DNA of 64,000 bases from Stercorarius parasiticus (GCA_013396915.1 VWZL01000028.1:124001-188000), one strand, 5' to 3'. Numbered from the stretch's first letter, positions 1 to 13,407 are shown. Translations and numbers: made by a program. The notes: generated from the letters alone by a model not told the origin.

Positions 1-3000
1 CTGGCTCAGGCTGCAGCCTCTATTATATGGAAAGAAAATGCGTATATCCATTTTCTTTTTACCTACACGCTAGAGAATCAAACTCTGTCTCCCTTTCTGC
101 TCCAGGGTGCTGTGCTGGTGCTTCAGAGCCTGTCTCTCTCCTCTGATCTTATGCAGCATCCTGTGCACGTTCTGCAGGTCGTCACCTGCTTCTCCGTGTG
201 ACATGGCTGTAGAGAGAGCAGTCTGAAGGTGTCTTGGAAGAAAGGAGGAGGGAGAAGAAACTCAGGGAAGACAAAAATCAAGGAAGTTTAACATTCATGG
301 AAATGGCTTGAGAGAAATTATTTTTACCCCAGAAAATTAGGCAGGGGAAGAGCCTCCTTTCCCTGGGTAGTCTTAAAAGGGTATCTATTTTTTTATCCCC
401 CCTTCAGACCTTTAGGGCAAGGTGTTTTGATATGGAAAGGCCTGAGGCTGATGTTGTCCTTCGGGGTGAAGGAGAGTCAGTCTTATTAGCCTGGTGCCTC
501 CTTTCCAGTGAACCTCACTGGCATTTAATGCTCCACCTTCCCGCACCGCTGCACATCTTTACTGGGGCTGCACAGCGAAAAGAGGTGATGTCCAAGAAAT
601 CCTGCCCCTGCTGGATTTCCCTGCAGTAGCCAAGGATAGATAAAATAGGAGGGTAGCAGCATATTCTTCTGACCCAGCTGGTGTTTAGGCACAGCTGTTC
701 CTTTTTTAGTCCACAGCAGCTGGGGTGTGCCTGCCCCTGTACACACAGCCATCCATCTTCCCCAAGCTTGCTGTACCTGGGCTTCCCTCCCATGTGGATG
801 AGAGTCTCCTAAGCAAGGCAGACAAGGGTACCAGGCCTTTCTGCAGGTTATGGTTTACTACTGAGCACTAGCCCAAACAACAAACCATATTTTACACTCC
901 CCCTATATCCCTAGTTGCTAAACTGTGAGGAGGAAAGGGGGTCCTCTAGCTTTCCCTCCTTACCATGTCCTGCTGTGCTGACAGTGGGTGTATAAATAGT
1001 GCCCACAGTATACTATTTTGGTGACAAGCTCTTCCCAGGATTCATCCAAAGAGTTATGTGAGCAAGTGTTAAAAATAACACCGAGCCCTGCCCAAATGCT
1101 GGCGTTGTTTCAGCCAAAGCGTTGGGAATCTTCCATAGATAGCAGCCTTGGACCTTTGGGAGGGGGCAGCAGGAGGGGGCCCAGCAGGGATCCCCATGTT
1201 TGCCTCTTCTTGCTCTCCTGCTTACCACGGAGGACACTGATCCTCAGGTTCAGAAGATGTGCTGGTCACCAAGAGGATGTGAGACTTTCATTTCGAATTA
1301 GGTTATTTGCTAGCCGAGCTTTCCCTGTGTGTTCTGATTATTATCGCTAAGTCTAATGAGAGTTACAGGAATGCTGGGAGGGGTTAACCTGAGCTTTAAT
1401 CTAGCCTGCTGCAAGTAGCCAGATCTGGCTGCTTCGCTAAAAAGTTTTGGACTGTAGCAATGCATATGTAGGGATTCTGGCCCTATGTTAGGTTTATCCT
1501 GAGGACTGGTAGCCAGAGATTGGTTTAATTGCAGAAGGTGTATTAAATCTATATGTTGAATAAACAGCTATAGGTCTGGACATTCTTGCTATCCTTTTAA
1601 ACATAAAAGTAATTCCAAAATTCTGCCCTTTCATGGTGTGGTTAGTGCCTATAACTGAAAACTGGACCACACGGCAGAGATTGCTGGGGAGCCATGCTCC
1701 TTGGGCTGTGTAGCCAGCTCTAGATGCACCATCCCCCTGCGGAGCTGGAAGCCGCGGTTTGTTTCCCTCCGGCTGGGTTTTGGCTGTTGTTGGGCAAGTC
1801 CTGTGCTAGGTCTGTAATTCAGGTGCTCCCATGCTGATGCAGCATCAGCCACTGTTGTGTGCTGGAAAACAGGAGACCCACTGGAAAGCAGCGGACCCCA
1901 TTGAGTCCTTGTCTTCAGTGTATGGAGCCTAGAGGCAACAGAAAAGCTTCTTGGAGGGCTCACGCTCAAAGAAGCCCCATCTGAAGACAGAAATGCTCTC
2001 TCTTGCAGGTATATGATGTGGCTTCACTCTTGCCATGTCTAATATGGGACGTAGGAGAAGTTACCCCCATGGGAGTGGAGCACCCATTGCTGTTACATGG
2101 CTTAATACATGGAGCCTTGTGCACAGAAGAGGAAAAGAGCTGAGATGTCTCCTGGCTGCAAACCTGGGGGAAGTTCTTGGGCTTACCTATTTGCTCTTGA
2201 CTTGAAAGGAGCAGTGTCATGGACAGAGGAGACCACACTTCTCTTTCAGATGCTGGGGTTCAGGACTATAGCATTAATTCCCCTTGGTCCTTGGCTCCTT
2301 GGCCTTCATGTGTGCACCCCCAGCTACATCTGTGCTAGTTTATAGCTTTGTAGAGGAAAGGCCAGGTGCTTCTGCAATCTTTGAGTACTTCACTTTCAGA
2401 AGGGCTGGATTTATTTTAAGCTGATACAGAAAGTTGCTGTGAAAGCAGCAGGTGTGCAAAAATTGCTAAAAAGGTCACAAGCGCTGTTTGGCAGCCCATG
2501 CTTCACCTCCTCTGATATGGGATTACTAATTCTGGCAGATGTTCCCAGGGATGGAGAGCAGGTCCCGTAAGAACATCACAACCAAGAGTTTTCTCTGGAC
2601 GTCGCACTGAGAATGAGTGAGAGCAGAGCAGCTGCTCGTCTTCTGGCTTGGACTGTTGTATCTCGCATGCTCAGCCGTTGCTACCCTCCTTCCCATCTCA
2701 CCATTTAGCTGGTCTTCTCTTTTCCTTGCTGTGTGTTGAGAGGGACATGCTGGGTTTGTGCACAGGATGGAGTGCTTTCTTAGATGTGTATTGAAAGCAC
2801 GGACTTCAGAATTGTCTGGAGATGGAAATACGTCACGGAGATGAAAAGCATGTTTCTGTTTGCCCAGGAACATGCTCTGGGCAATCAGTCCTTCATCAGG
2901 GGCTTCCTGCTCTTCCGTTCCTCTGCTCCTTCCTGCGCCTCTCTCCTGTCCAGCCAACAAAGGAGATCTCTGAGTCATCATCATTCCTGCTTATTATTAG

Positions 3001-5655
3001 GCCTGAGACAAGGCTCTGGATATCGTCGTACATTACAGAGCTCCTGAGGGCTCTTTCAGGGCTCTTTCCACCCTGGCATGCTCTTGTTCCCCTGACTGGA
3101 ATGTGTCTGAGGTCTATGGGGAACATATGATCTTGTTTGTCATCTTTAAGCACCACTTTGCTGGACTTTGCTCTGGCACCATCTCCTGTGTGGTACCAGA
3201 GCCCCACAGCACGGTTTCTAGGAGTTCCTGAAGTGCTGAGATGTCTCCACAGGCAACCTTGTAGAGCAGTGTGCCCCAGCTCTTTCCTCTGTTTCACATG
3301 AGGCTGAGCCTTCTTTCAGCCTGTCCAGTGTGGTCTAAGCTTGGCATGTTTGTCAGGCATCTCCTCTGACCTGCAGTGCCTTCGTGGCCTGCCTTCTCAC
3401 TGGTGCCCGGGCTTTGCCTCTGCCAGCTTTTATTTTCTATTTTAAAGAACATGGCAGGATTTCCTCCCACACACGGATCCCCTTTATCCCTATAGTGTTT
3501 CCTTCGCTGTTGGTCTTTCTCCAACGTTGTCAAAACTGTAGCACGTCGTGGACAGGCACGTACTTCCCATTTCTGTCTCTCTGTGCCTGCCCGTGTACAG
3601 GGTGGGTGCCCGTTGGTTGAACATGTCTTTTGGAGGAGGTAGACCTTGCACAACTGGCTGCACAGCAGCTAGGTGCTCCAGATTAGACTCTTTGTGCCGA
3701 TTAAGCATACACCGATAAGCACATACAGCCAAAGGGTTGTTTAATCACGGGCTGACCTGACATGCAGGCCTTGGCTACAGCTGACTGATGATCTAGGACA
3801 GCCTGCTGTATTAGATGGGAAGAGGTAACCAAAGAGAAAGTTAGGAGAGCTCTCAGCGGTGGTCAAGAATCATCTTCCGCAAGACTGAGTTCATGAGAAA
3901 AAGTCTCTTTGCCGTGGTGGAGGAAAGGAGGATGAATCCACTGTCTGAAAGCTGGTGCTAGGCATATTCCATTTAGGAAAAAAAAAAAACAAACCAACTG
4001 GAGTATGTTTTTAACAGCCAGGTGGATTAGCTGCCAGGTCAGCTGGCATGGCATGCTTTTCCACTCTCAGGCCACACCTGTAGGTTTGCTGTGTCCGCCC
4101 AGGAACATGCTTCTGTTTCTCCAGGTATTCTGCCTCACAGAATAAACTGCTTTCATCTTTTAATCCTGCATTAAAGGCTTCCTGTTCCTCTGAGTCAAAC
4201 AGAAATCATACGAGAATAAGACCTCCAGAAGCCATATAATTAATTACATCTCCCCGACCCAGGCATAGTGGACTCGGGCTATGCCATTCCTTGTCTTTCT
4301 TCATTTCATCTTTCTAGAATCTCCCAGTGATTGGGACATTATGTGCTGCATCCTGCATTTTAGCAGTCCAGTCCCTTCCCTCTATCGGTATCTCCTGATG
4401 CCATGGCACCCTGGGTTGGCCAAGAACCTAAGATGGGCATTTCTTTGGCGGCAAGCTAGAAAAATAAATTGTTTCCAATTTCTGACACTAAGGGCCTATG
4501 AAAATTAACAGGATTGCATGCCTCTACGTAAGTAAAGCAAAAAACTGCTGAGACAGACAAGACCATGCAAAATATTAAGAAAACCAGTCTTAACTTGGAC
4601 TGCTGTGCTGTTTTGGTGGAATAATGAATGGCTAGTTTTAACTGCTATACCTGATGTCTAACATAAACTTCTCTTGCTGCCCCTCAGGGAGCCTGTTGCT
4701 GTTGTCTGGCATGTGGAGAACGGCTTGTTCACTTGCTCGTGGCAGCAGCCTCTTATACATTTCAGAACTGCTTTCACATACCCCCTGGTTTTCTGCCGAG
4801 AAGTAACCCGCTTGCTTTGCAGTCCTCTCCTTGCTGTTTTTCCTTGCTCTCTTTGAACTCTCACCAGTTTGTCCTTATAGGACACGTCCACAAGGCATGT
4901 GCTGGGGCTGGGCAGAGAGGAAGGATTAGTCCACGTCTTGCATACGACATGCCTGTGCATACAGCCCTACATACTTTGTGCCTGCTTCAAAGCAAAATGC
5001 CACAACCACTCAAGTTCAGCCTGTGATCAGCGGTAGCCACAGATCCCTTCCGAATGAGCCGCTCACACATGATGATTATGGGTGGGGATGCGCAATCTGT
5101 GCTAGGTGAGGTGTCACGGTAATGATAATTTGTGTCACTTTGCTGTTTGTGCACCGACCTCGTCCCTTCAGCTAACAGCATCAGTACTGTAGACGATACA
5201 GATTAAGAGTAAAAAACAACTGCTCCCTCCACCTGAGAGCCAGCGCGGTCTCCAGGATTTACTTGCAAGCCTGTGTTACAGAGGCTTTTTAGCAGAAGTT
5301 TTCACTGGTTCTCCCTTACTGTCCTTTGCAGCTTTTCTAGATGCCTACTGGCATTTGGGTGCCCAGGCAGTCTCTTGGGTGGCAGTGGAGTCCTATGCCT
5401 GCCAACGTTGTGCTGTGACATTGCTGATAGTAGCTGGTGTTGGAGTGTACCTTCAATGGTCCCTTTTAATCACAGGGTGCTTTGCAGAAGCACAAGCTGT
5501 CTAGACATTGCTTTATTTGCCACTAAAACATAGCCAGGTGAGCAAGTAACACTGCAGAGCAGCACTGCTGTGTCCAGTTTGGGTGGTAAATGGAGAAACT
5601 TAGGAAAAAAATCAGTGTAAACAACTGTAATCACGTGTCCCTAATAAATCAGCTG
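1..5655. other. Non-coding stretch, no gene seen
   Basis: All open frames here are short, lack convincing splice context and show no recognisable domain on either strand. Apart from short A or T runs (for example an A-run near 3,979-3,990), I see no clear repeat, RNA gene or promoter. It is probably intergenic sequence or a long 5' intron of the plus-strand gene downstream. Confidence 0.5.
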
Positions 5656-5661
5656 GTGGTT

Positions 5662-6142
5662 ATAGAATCATAGAATGTGTTGGGTTGGAAGGGACCCTTA
5701 AAGGTCATCTAGTCCAACCCCCCTGCAGTAAGCAGGGACATCTTTAACTCGATCAGGTTGCTCAGAGCCTCATCCAGCCTGGCCTTGAATGTCCCCAGGC
5801 ATGGGGCCTCCACCACCTCTCTGGGCCACCTGTGCCAGTGTCTCACCACCCTCATTGTAAAGAACTTCTTCCTAATGTCTAATCTAAACCTACCCTGCTC
5901 CAGTTTGAATTTATTGCCCCTCATCCTATCGCTACATGCCCTTGCAAACAGCCCCTCCCCAGCTTTCCTGTAGGCCCCCTTTAGGTACTGGAAGGCTGCT
6001 ATAACGTCTCCCTGGAGCCTTCTCTTCTCCAGGCTGAACAACCCCAACTCTCTCAGCCTGTCTTCAGAGGAGAGGTGCTCAAGCCCTCGGATCATCTTTG
6101 TGGCCCTCCTGTGGACGCGCTCCAACAGGTCCATGTCCTTCA
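5662..6142 (-). mobile_element. CR1 LINE 3' fragment
   Basis: The left edge starts with the reverse complement of the bird CR1 tail (TAGAATCATAGAATG), followed by the familiar GGTTGGAAGGGACC block. Read on the minus strand, this is a 5'-truncated CR1 with the C-terminal end of ORF2. Recognisable pieces are [51 protein letters not shown] and WPREVV. The frame stays open through the element and runs on into unrelated flanking sequence up to about 6,341, so the 210-residue open frame is transposon sequence and not a host gene. The intact reading frame suggests a fairly young copy. The inner boundary near 6,142 is approximate. Confidence 0.93.
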
Positions 6143-8170
6143 ATATATGCTCCCTGGGCTTTGTTGCAAAGGTGGGAGTGTTTGAGAACAGGGAGGTCTG
6201 CTGGGGACTGGCTTGGTGGTGAGTTGGCAGATCACTTCTGCTTCTGTTGTCACTCCGCGCAGTGATGGCAGGGAAGTGCTTGGGCATGCGCAGAGAGAGG
6301 CAAGTGTGGGCTTTCTGCAAGAAATCCAGAGCAGTTTTCATGCTTGCCGTTGCCTTGGAAAACTGGAATATTTATGACTCAGTACTGAAGCAGGAGGGCA
6401 GGAGGCTTTTTCCATTCTTGGATGTGGCCTCTCTTGTGTCCAACAGAGATGTTTTTCTTCTCCTCTGTTTGCCCCTTCCCTGCTGCATCACTTCCATGGC
6501 AGTTTCTGTGAGCAGAAGCTCGTTTGCGCTGCAGTCACCCTCACTTTGATTCAGCCTGGCGATGCCTCTGCACTGGGAAGGGGATGTCACTTTGGTGTAC
6601 ATCACAGGAACCATAGGCGGTCACCTTCCTTGATCCGTGCGTGCTGTGTACACAGCAGTCTGTGCCTGTATGTAGGCAGTGAACCATTTCAGGGCTGTGG
6701 ATTCAGCTCAGCCCTGCAGCTTTTCGGCTGCTTAGTTGGAAACACATGATTTTTCTTTGAGGTCAAAATACAAACCGGTGAATACAGCAGAACTGCAGCT
6801 GCCAAATTCACCAGCTTCTATATAGTATATAATGTGGCAACTTAAGACTTCCCTCACGGCAGTGGGGAACTAATGGTTTAGGTAAATTGTGCTGTAGAGG
6901 CAGCACTGATTCCATTTTGAACACTAATTTTAATAGGAGTGAAGCCAGTAACACCTTAGTATCCTTTGTTACCATGGACTGCTCTGAGCAGTTGATTGCC
7001 AGATTAAAAGGCATATCTTTTTCGTAATAATACCCTTGCTGTTCCTTTTGCCAAGGCTTTGATTAGTGAAAGAGTTTATATTCCCACTCAGTGTTACCAT
7101 AAACATTTGAGAGAGTGCCTGAAGAAACAGGGCTGCACTTAGAGCTGACCTCCTGCTTCAGGCACTCTGAAAATCTCAGTCTGGATCAGTTATGTCCAGG
7201 CTTTGCTGTAATTCAAGGTTTTCTGTCCAGGTTTATGAGCTTGGTTTATCAGATTGAAGCTGAGACTTCAGGCATGATTCAGGAGCTGCTCTGTTGTTTC
7301 TGTACTGATTTCCGTCTGCCTAAAAGCGTTCAGCTATTTCTTTGTGCTCTTGCTTGGGCAGTACTAAGTATTAGGGCTAAAAGATGGGCACTGGGCCTGT
7401 AGGATCAGTTCTCCCTTTCCCACAGCCTTCCAAACGATTCACATCTTGTTGCCCCGTTCTCCTGCATGTAAAATGTTGGTAGCAGCACTTTCCTAGGAAA
7501 AAGAGCATGAACATACTGGAATCCTGGGCTGGAAGGGACTGGAGACGGTCAGCTGGCTGTGGGCTGGGTTTGGTTTTCCCCTTGACATCTCAGTATTGTA
7601 GCGGTATGTGGAACTCAGCCCAGCCCCATGGGGAGCCGTGCCAGCACCAGCCCTGTCTGGTAGTTGTGACTTTTTATGGAGCTTGTGAAAGCCTCTGTTC
7701 CTGGGCAGGGAGGCATAGCCGCTAGCAATAGGAAGGTTTTGACCTTAATACAGGAAGGTGGAAATCAAGATAGGGATTGGGATGAAGGAACCACCCAGCC
7801 CAGTATTATTTTTCCAAAAGCGGTTGCGGGTGGTCAGCTAGGGGAGAGTGGAAGCAGGGCAAGCAGATATTGTGTCTTATTTTTGTTTTTTCCCAGGGGA
7901 CTTGGCTAAGTCTATTATATTTTATCTGTTCAGTAACCTGAAATTGATCTCTCAAGTGCTTGTCCTGCCTCCCCTTGAGCCCCTGTGGACTTCTTCTGTC
8001 TGTAACATCCTTTGCTGAAAAGTGAGGAGCAGCAGACAGGCTAGAAGAAGATAACAGGAATGTTGAAAGAGGAACTACTGGTCTGAAGGGAAGTTGTTAG
8101 TAGAGAGTAGTCTTGAAATAGAAGCTATTCAATATGTCAAATAACGCTCTGAGCATTAAAAAGTAAGATT
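6143..8170. other. Non-coding stretch, no gene seen
   Basis: Only short unsupported open frames occur on both strands. I see no splice-flanked exon with recognisable coding content, no RNA gene and no obvious young repeat between the CR1 fragment on the left and the older LINE relic on the right. Confidence 0.5.
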
Positions 8171-8174
8171 TTGC

Positions 8175-8690
8175 TAGTGATGTTTCCTGAAGACACAAAG
8201 CTCGGAAGCATCATCAGAGGCAGTTCAGGGTTATTCAGCCGGAGGAGCTTGGATGTCCTTAAGGAGTATTACAAATGTGAATTGAATAGTTCAAAATTGC
8301 ATAGTCGTGTGCATGAGAAATCAGTAAAAAGTTCAGCTCAACTGGGAGCTCATTGGAGAAAGAGGTGGGGAAAACACAGGGTCTGTCAGTGATGTGCAGG
8401 ATAACGGTGAACAGCTAGTATGATGCAGCTATGATTTTCATAGATCAATGTCACACGTTGGACAAAATATTTGTAGCAGAGATGGAGAGATTTTAGTGTA
8501 TTAAGGCATGGTGAGATCTTGCTTAGAAGACGGCGTACATTTCCAGTGACTTTCTGAAGGCTGTATGCAAACTGGGTCAGGCCCAGAGAAGGGATACTGA
8601 TATGATCAAAGAAATGAAGAGCCTACCTAATGTGAAGTGATTAAAGAACTCAGATGATATAACTTTAAACACAGACTGGATAAACGCTGA
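8175..8690 (+). mobile_element. Old, degraded CR1-like LINE relic
   Basis: A short frame near 8,171-8,392 reads MFPEDTKLGSIIRGSSGL, which resembles the end of a LINE reverse transcriptase around the FADDTKL motif, with the catalytic Asp pair decayed to Glu-Asp. Downstream, wording near 8,580-8,640 (GCCCAGAGAAGGGATACTG and AAATGAAGAGCCTACC) resembles the post-RT part of old CR1/L3 elements. The frame is broken by stops soon after, so the copy is dead. Boundaries are rough and the family assignment is from memory. A database repeat search would decide it. Confidence 0.42.
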
Positions 8691-11600
8691 CGTTATAGCT
8701 CATTTTTGGAACATGAGTGAATAGGAGTGAGCTGTGCATGGGTAAAGATAAGCTGGAAATTTAGAGAATGTTCTTAAACATCAGAAGAATTAATTTGGGG
8801 AATTAATTCTGTTAGAAAATGGTTAGCAAACAACAAGAAATGTCAGAATTTTTTTGGGAAAAAAAAAAGGCAACGACTTTCTCTTCTCAAGCCATTTTCT
8901 TATTTGGAGGCATGACTCCTGCCTTGGGTTGCTAGCCCTGAAGAAATCAGTGCTGCTGCTCTGGGCAGTGGCCAGGGCTCACTGGGGCAGGATCATCATG
9001 GGGGGCTGGTGCATCCTGCTGTTGCAAACAGCATAACCCCACAGACCCCTGTGCCTCTGTCCCCAGATCCTCTCGGAAGGCAGGCTCAGTGGGGGCGGAT
9101 CAGCTGGGGACCCCCTGGGGAAATATGAGGACGGAAGGCAGCCATTGCCATGAGGCTAATGTCTTCTTTTCTCAGTCTTCTTTGGTTCTGACGCCTCATT
9201 CAAAAACTCCCATATTGTTTCCCACCGAATAGAAAAGTTGTCAAGCTCATGTTGATAATGATCAGCCTGTATTGATCTCTGTGTGTTTGAGAGAGGGATA
9301 TTGTTTGACCTTGAAAGACAGGGTTGGCAGGGATGGGGAATGATTTTGGGTTTTCTTTCTGAGGATTTTTATAAAGTTTTCATGCTTTTCTGATGGCCTC
9401 TGTGTTCTGGTCCCCCTTGCTCCAGTTGAGCAGGACCATGCTTTTAGCTCAGCTCTGACCAACACCCCTCTGTCTGGCATTCCTGAAGCGGTGTCAGCAC
9501 TGGTAGATGGGGTTGGCGTGTCTCGAGGACTCAGATTTCTTCTGTGAGCCATCAGCGCGTGAGGTGGAAAGGCAGTGAGTGCCTCACACCTTGCTCATGA
9601 GTGGTCCAGCACATGGCAAAGAGTGAGGATGCCCATCCCGCCTGTGGCCATGCTACAGATGGGATCATGGTGAGCTGTACCCTAGGCATGTTTGTGCTGT
9701 TTCACCTGCTCATACCACTTTCTACTTGCTTGAGAGAGGCACGAACACGCTGAAGGTACTGAGAGCTACACCAAAATATCCATCCTTTAGGAGGAGATGG
9801 CAGGCAGCTCCCTGTGCTGGGTTATAGCCGTGAGGTGTGGTGGAGAGGTTGCATCCCTGGGGCTGTCCGGCTGTTGCAAGGATGGGCAGGTTGTATATCA
9901 CGCCTGAGGGTGAGGGGTGATGAAAGTCCTGTTCCTGCCCAGTGCTTGGTATCAGAGCTACAGCCCAGGCAGCTGGCTGGGATCTGGGGCCGAGCTCTTT
10001 CCAGTTCACGGATCACTGGAGCAGATTTGTAGCAAATAGGTGGGAGGCTTGGGCTGCTGGTGGATGATTTTGCTGTACAACTGCAGCAAAAGTGGAAAGG
10101 TTTCTTCGTTCTTGTATGTGGGGGTGTGCTGACCTTAGCAGCCAATGGTGAAAGCAGGTGAAGGAAGAAGCCCAAGGCCAAGACAGAAATATGTTGGGCT
10201 TTTGTGTCCTGGTTGTTGTCCTGGTTGTTGTCCTGGTTGTGTCCTGGTTGTTGTCAGCAAGCGCTGCAGGTACACACAGGGCTTGTGTCCAGTGTGAGTG
10301 CAGCACGTGGGGCTCCCCTGAAGTGGTGAGCTCTGCCGCAGCCCGGCTCTGGGAATGGGGTGCGCCTCCTTGCTGGAATTCATGGGTGGGAGAATGTGTT
10401 GTGTCTTGAGTTCTCACGCCCTTAGAGCATGGGGGAAGGAGGCAAGATGGCAAAACGCCTGCCCTACATCTAGGATGCTGTGGGTAATGAGATCAACGTT
10501 GCTTGATAAGCAGTTTTCTGCTGCCAAGCTGCACCCCATGGTGCCCAGAAGCACCTATCGCTTCCTCTCAAGGCCAAGCAGGACAGGGATCCCTGATACT
10601 GTAGGGACAGGCATGTTCTGGCACCTCCATCTCTCTCACCTTGCTTCTCGTCAGTCACCAGCCTGCAGTATCCCTGCTCCCCTCCTTGCCTGAGACTGTG
10701 GAGTCAGCCACGCTCCCCTTCTCTCACCGGCTCGCCTGTGATCAAAGCGAAGTCACCTCCTAGAAGACAGTCCCCTGCTTTCTTCTTCCTCATTACTGCC
10801 TGTAATCTCTTGCTGCCTATGAATCTTTGGGACAGCCTGTCAGTTTTTAGCGGTGTTGCTGAGAGGGGCAGATCTTGGGAGGGAGGTGCAGCAGAGGGAT
10901 GCTCGCTGCGGAGGCGCAAGGCGATGTGAGCTTGGGGTGGAGGAAAAAGGTGCTGAATAGCTGTTTGGAGGAGGAGGATGCAAATCTTAATGCTGGGAAC
11001 AGATATGTGAATAGGAGTGGTTTTGAGGGAGCCCCTTGTCTGTTGCATTGCTGTGTCTGATTTTTAACAAAACAGCCCCCTGATTCCATCTGCTCTGGTG
11101 TGCGTGTCTGCGCCACAAGGCAGGCATTGCTGTCAGTGAATAGGTTAATACCAGTGTCCTGTGGCAGGGATGGGGATGCAGGCAAGCAATCCGCCTGCCA
11201 GCATTTATACCTCCTGGCGTCAGCATTGGCAGTGCTGGTGGAGGACTGGGGAGGGCACCGAAATAGTTTCCATTCTCCTCTCTGCTGTGGGAACGAGTCT
11301 CCTGGGTAACAAATGCTCCTTGTTCTGCACAGAGCTCCACAGCTGAGACTCTCTGTCTCCTTCCTCCCTGCTGCTCCCCGACTGTCCCAGCTGAACGGGC
11401 CAGAGATGTCTGCTTGAGCCTGCCTTAATTAACGCTGACAATACAATGGGGCTGGCCGTACGGGGGTCCAGGGGCTGCACGCTAATGGGGGTACAGTAAA
11501 TAGTCTCATTGACTGCAGCTCGGTGGAGCAGAGCCTGGCAGGACTAGCTTTCGGCTTGCTGTAATGGCCAGGAGTGGAGGTATGATGTCCCTCGCTCCTG

Positions 11601-11825
11601 CCTCCTCCCTGGGGCTTGTCCCTGATGCTTGAACAGGACCAGGGGGTGATGTGGGGTCCCGAGCACCCACAGGCAAGCAGAGGGCTGGGGAGTGTGAAGT
11701 ACCACGAATGGGGCACGGGCATCAGCCTCTTGGGGGGCACCTGTGGAGCCTGAGCTTTGGGACGGGCTGAGGGATCGTTCCCGGTGTTTCGAAGGTGAGT
11801 AGCAGAGCCGTGTCTCCCATGCTGG
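8691..11825. other. Non-coding stretch with one small minisatellite
   Basis: No supported gene. The stretch contains the 12-bp minisatellite at 10,205-10,255 and short purine- or pyrimidine-rich tracts. Open frames are short and overlap on several strands, as expected by chance in GC-moderate DNA. Confidence 0.5.
10205..10255 (+). repeat. 12-bp minisatellite, about 4 units
   Basis: Tandem copies of TGTCCTGGTTGT occur at 10,205, 10,217 and 10,229, with the third unit one base short, and again at 10,240, ending in a partial unit. The near identity of the units suggests recent slippage. Confidence 0.9.
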
Positions 11826-11921
11826 GTCCCCTGCCCATGGCAGGGGCTTGGAACTAGATGATCTCTAAGGTCCCTTCCAACCTGAACCATTCTGTGATTC
11901 TGTGTGATTCTGTGGAATCCG
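11826..11921 (+). mobile_element. CR1 LINE 3' tail
   Basis: This short fragment has the CR1 3' UTR signature. It reads GGAACTAGATGATCTCTAAG, then the CCCTTCCAACCTGAACC block, then ATTCTGTG-type octamer repeats up to about 11,920. Only the extreme 3' end is present, which is the usual product of strong 5' truncation. It lies in the plus orientation. Confidence 0.92.
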
Positions 11922-13400
11922 ATTTGAATGTTACCTAAAGAGATACTAAGGTTTCTAAGGAGAAACTAAAGGTTTCTAGTGGTCTGGGATCTGAGACAAT
12001 TGGCAGCTGCTTCTAGTAATGAGTCTAACATTTTTCTGGAATAGCTTTTTATGTTGGCCTCTCCAGAAGCAGAAGCTTCTGCAAAATGTTTTATCGACTG
12101 GGCGGTTGTATTTGTTTGGTTGCTGCCTTTGATGCATGATGGCATAGAGCAAAAAGTACTCAGGCATGTGATGGTTCTTCATTGCTCTGAACTGTGTCTC
12201 TGTGTGACATTTTTACCTCTTCTCTGGCTTACCCGCTCCCCACAGAGCCTTGGTTTAGGAGGTGGGGTTTGGTTTGGGCTCATAGGAGTTGTTTTTTCCA
12301 ATGTGGATGCCCCATTTCCTGAGCTCAGCTTGGGGCGGTGGCTATAGGAGTGGGGCTAGGTGGCAAAATGCAGTAACGTGAGTGGTCCCTCCATGATGGT
12401 TGTCTCAGGGCAGCTGAGTTTCTGGGGTGTGTGGTCGCGCTCAGACTGTCATATCAAAAGCAAAAGTAGCCACACGCATCCCATGGTGAAGCTACCTGTG
12501 CCCTGTCAGGAACTGCACTGACTTGCCTACGGAGCAGGTTGCAGCTGCTGCTGGTGAAAGGGGGATGATGGAAAAATCCCTTCACATGGCCCCACGGTAG
12601 GAAGAGAGAGCCTGGGCTTTTGCAGGTGGTCGTCCCTGGTTTTGGGGAGGAAGATCTGCTGTGGATTGCTCTGCAGAGATACTGGGATTTAGCGTGGGTA
12701 ACGAGCAGCACTTTAATCAAGTGCTGTAGTTAATAGTTGTGGGATCTTGATTTTGAGATTCCCTGTGGGACTGGTGACATCCTGCCCCTGCCAGGTGGGT
12801 CCGGCACCGGGGGAAGTGCTGGTGGCTGCGTCTCTCTCTGGGGGTGGCTGCATTTCAGGGATGCTGTGTAGATACTGTTGACGGAGCTCTTTAGGACAAG
12901 GCACTATAGAAATGTAAAAGAAGCTTCAAGAAGCTTCTTGTAGTCATCCTGATCTCTCAGTTATAAGTCCTCCCATCCTCCTTCGTCTGTGTGTTCCTTT
13001 GCAGACTAACATTATATCTCCAAGGGCTCTGGCTGACATTACCAACAGTAGGAACATTGCAATTCAGTTCCTTTTGCTTTCCTTTGCAAAGCCAGGAGCA
13101 GAGATCAGACAGCTTGCAACCATCTGAAACCCAAGCTCATCACAGAATAAGATGCTGCAGCTCTGTTTTATGTCATAAGACATTTATATATACAAGTCTT
13201 TATATTTTTCCTGATGCTACCTTCCTGATTTCCCAATTCCTGTAGGAATCCATCCTCCATCTTCCGTCTTGACTTGTCTCCCCTCCTCTCCTTCTCTGCT
13301 CCCTCCCATCCCCTGCCTCGTCTGAGGTCCCGCAGGGACTAATTGCAAGCCGGCGCGGTGGTGCTGTGGGCATGCTTGCTCCTTCGCACGCAGCAACGTC
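11922..13400. other. Non-coding stretch upstream of candidate exon
   Basis: No supported coding exon. It contains the heat-shock-element-like motif at 12,919-12,938 and an AT-rich TATA-like patch near 13,183-13,210. The right part becomes pyrimidine-rich (about 13,220-13,320) and then richer in CpG near 13,330-13,400. It could be promoter-proximal sequence of a transcript starting near the sequence gap, which is inference only. Confidence 0.4.
12919..12938. promoter_or_regulatory. Heat-shock-element-like motif, four perfect units
   Basis: The bases read AGAAG CTTCA AGAAG CTTCT, which is four contiguous alternating nGAAn/nTTCn units without mismatch. That is the consensus bound by HSF trimers. 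The right part is also a 14-bp perfect palindrome (12,927-12,940). It lies about 600 bp left of a candidate non-coding exon. The preceding bases (CACTATAGAAATGTAAAAG) resemble tails of old repeats, so the motif might have arisen in repeat DNA. Function is not shown by the sequence. Confidence 0.45.
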
Positions 13401-13407
13401 ACAGCGG

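Noticed and set aside
5709..6341. 210-codon minus-strand open frame as a host gene
   Set aside because: Its content is CR1 ORF2, so it is a transposon fragment with some flanking sequence.
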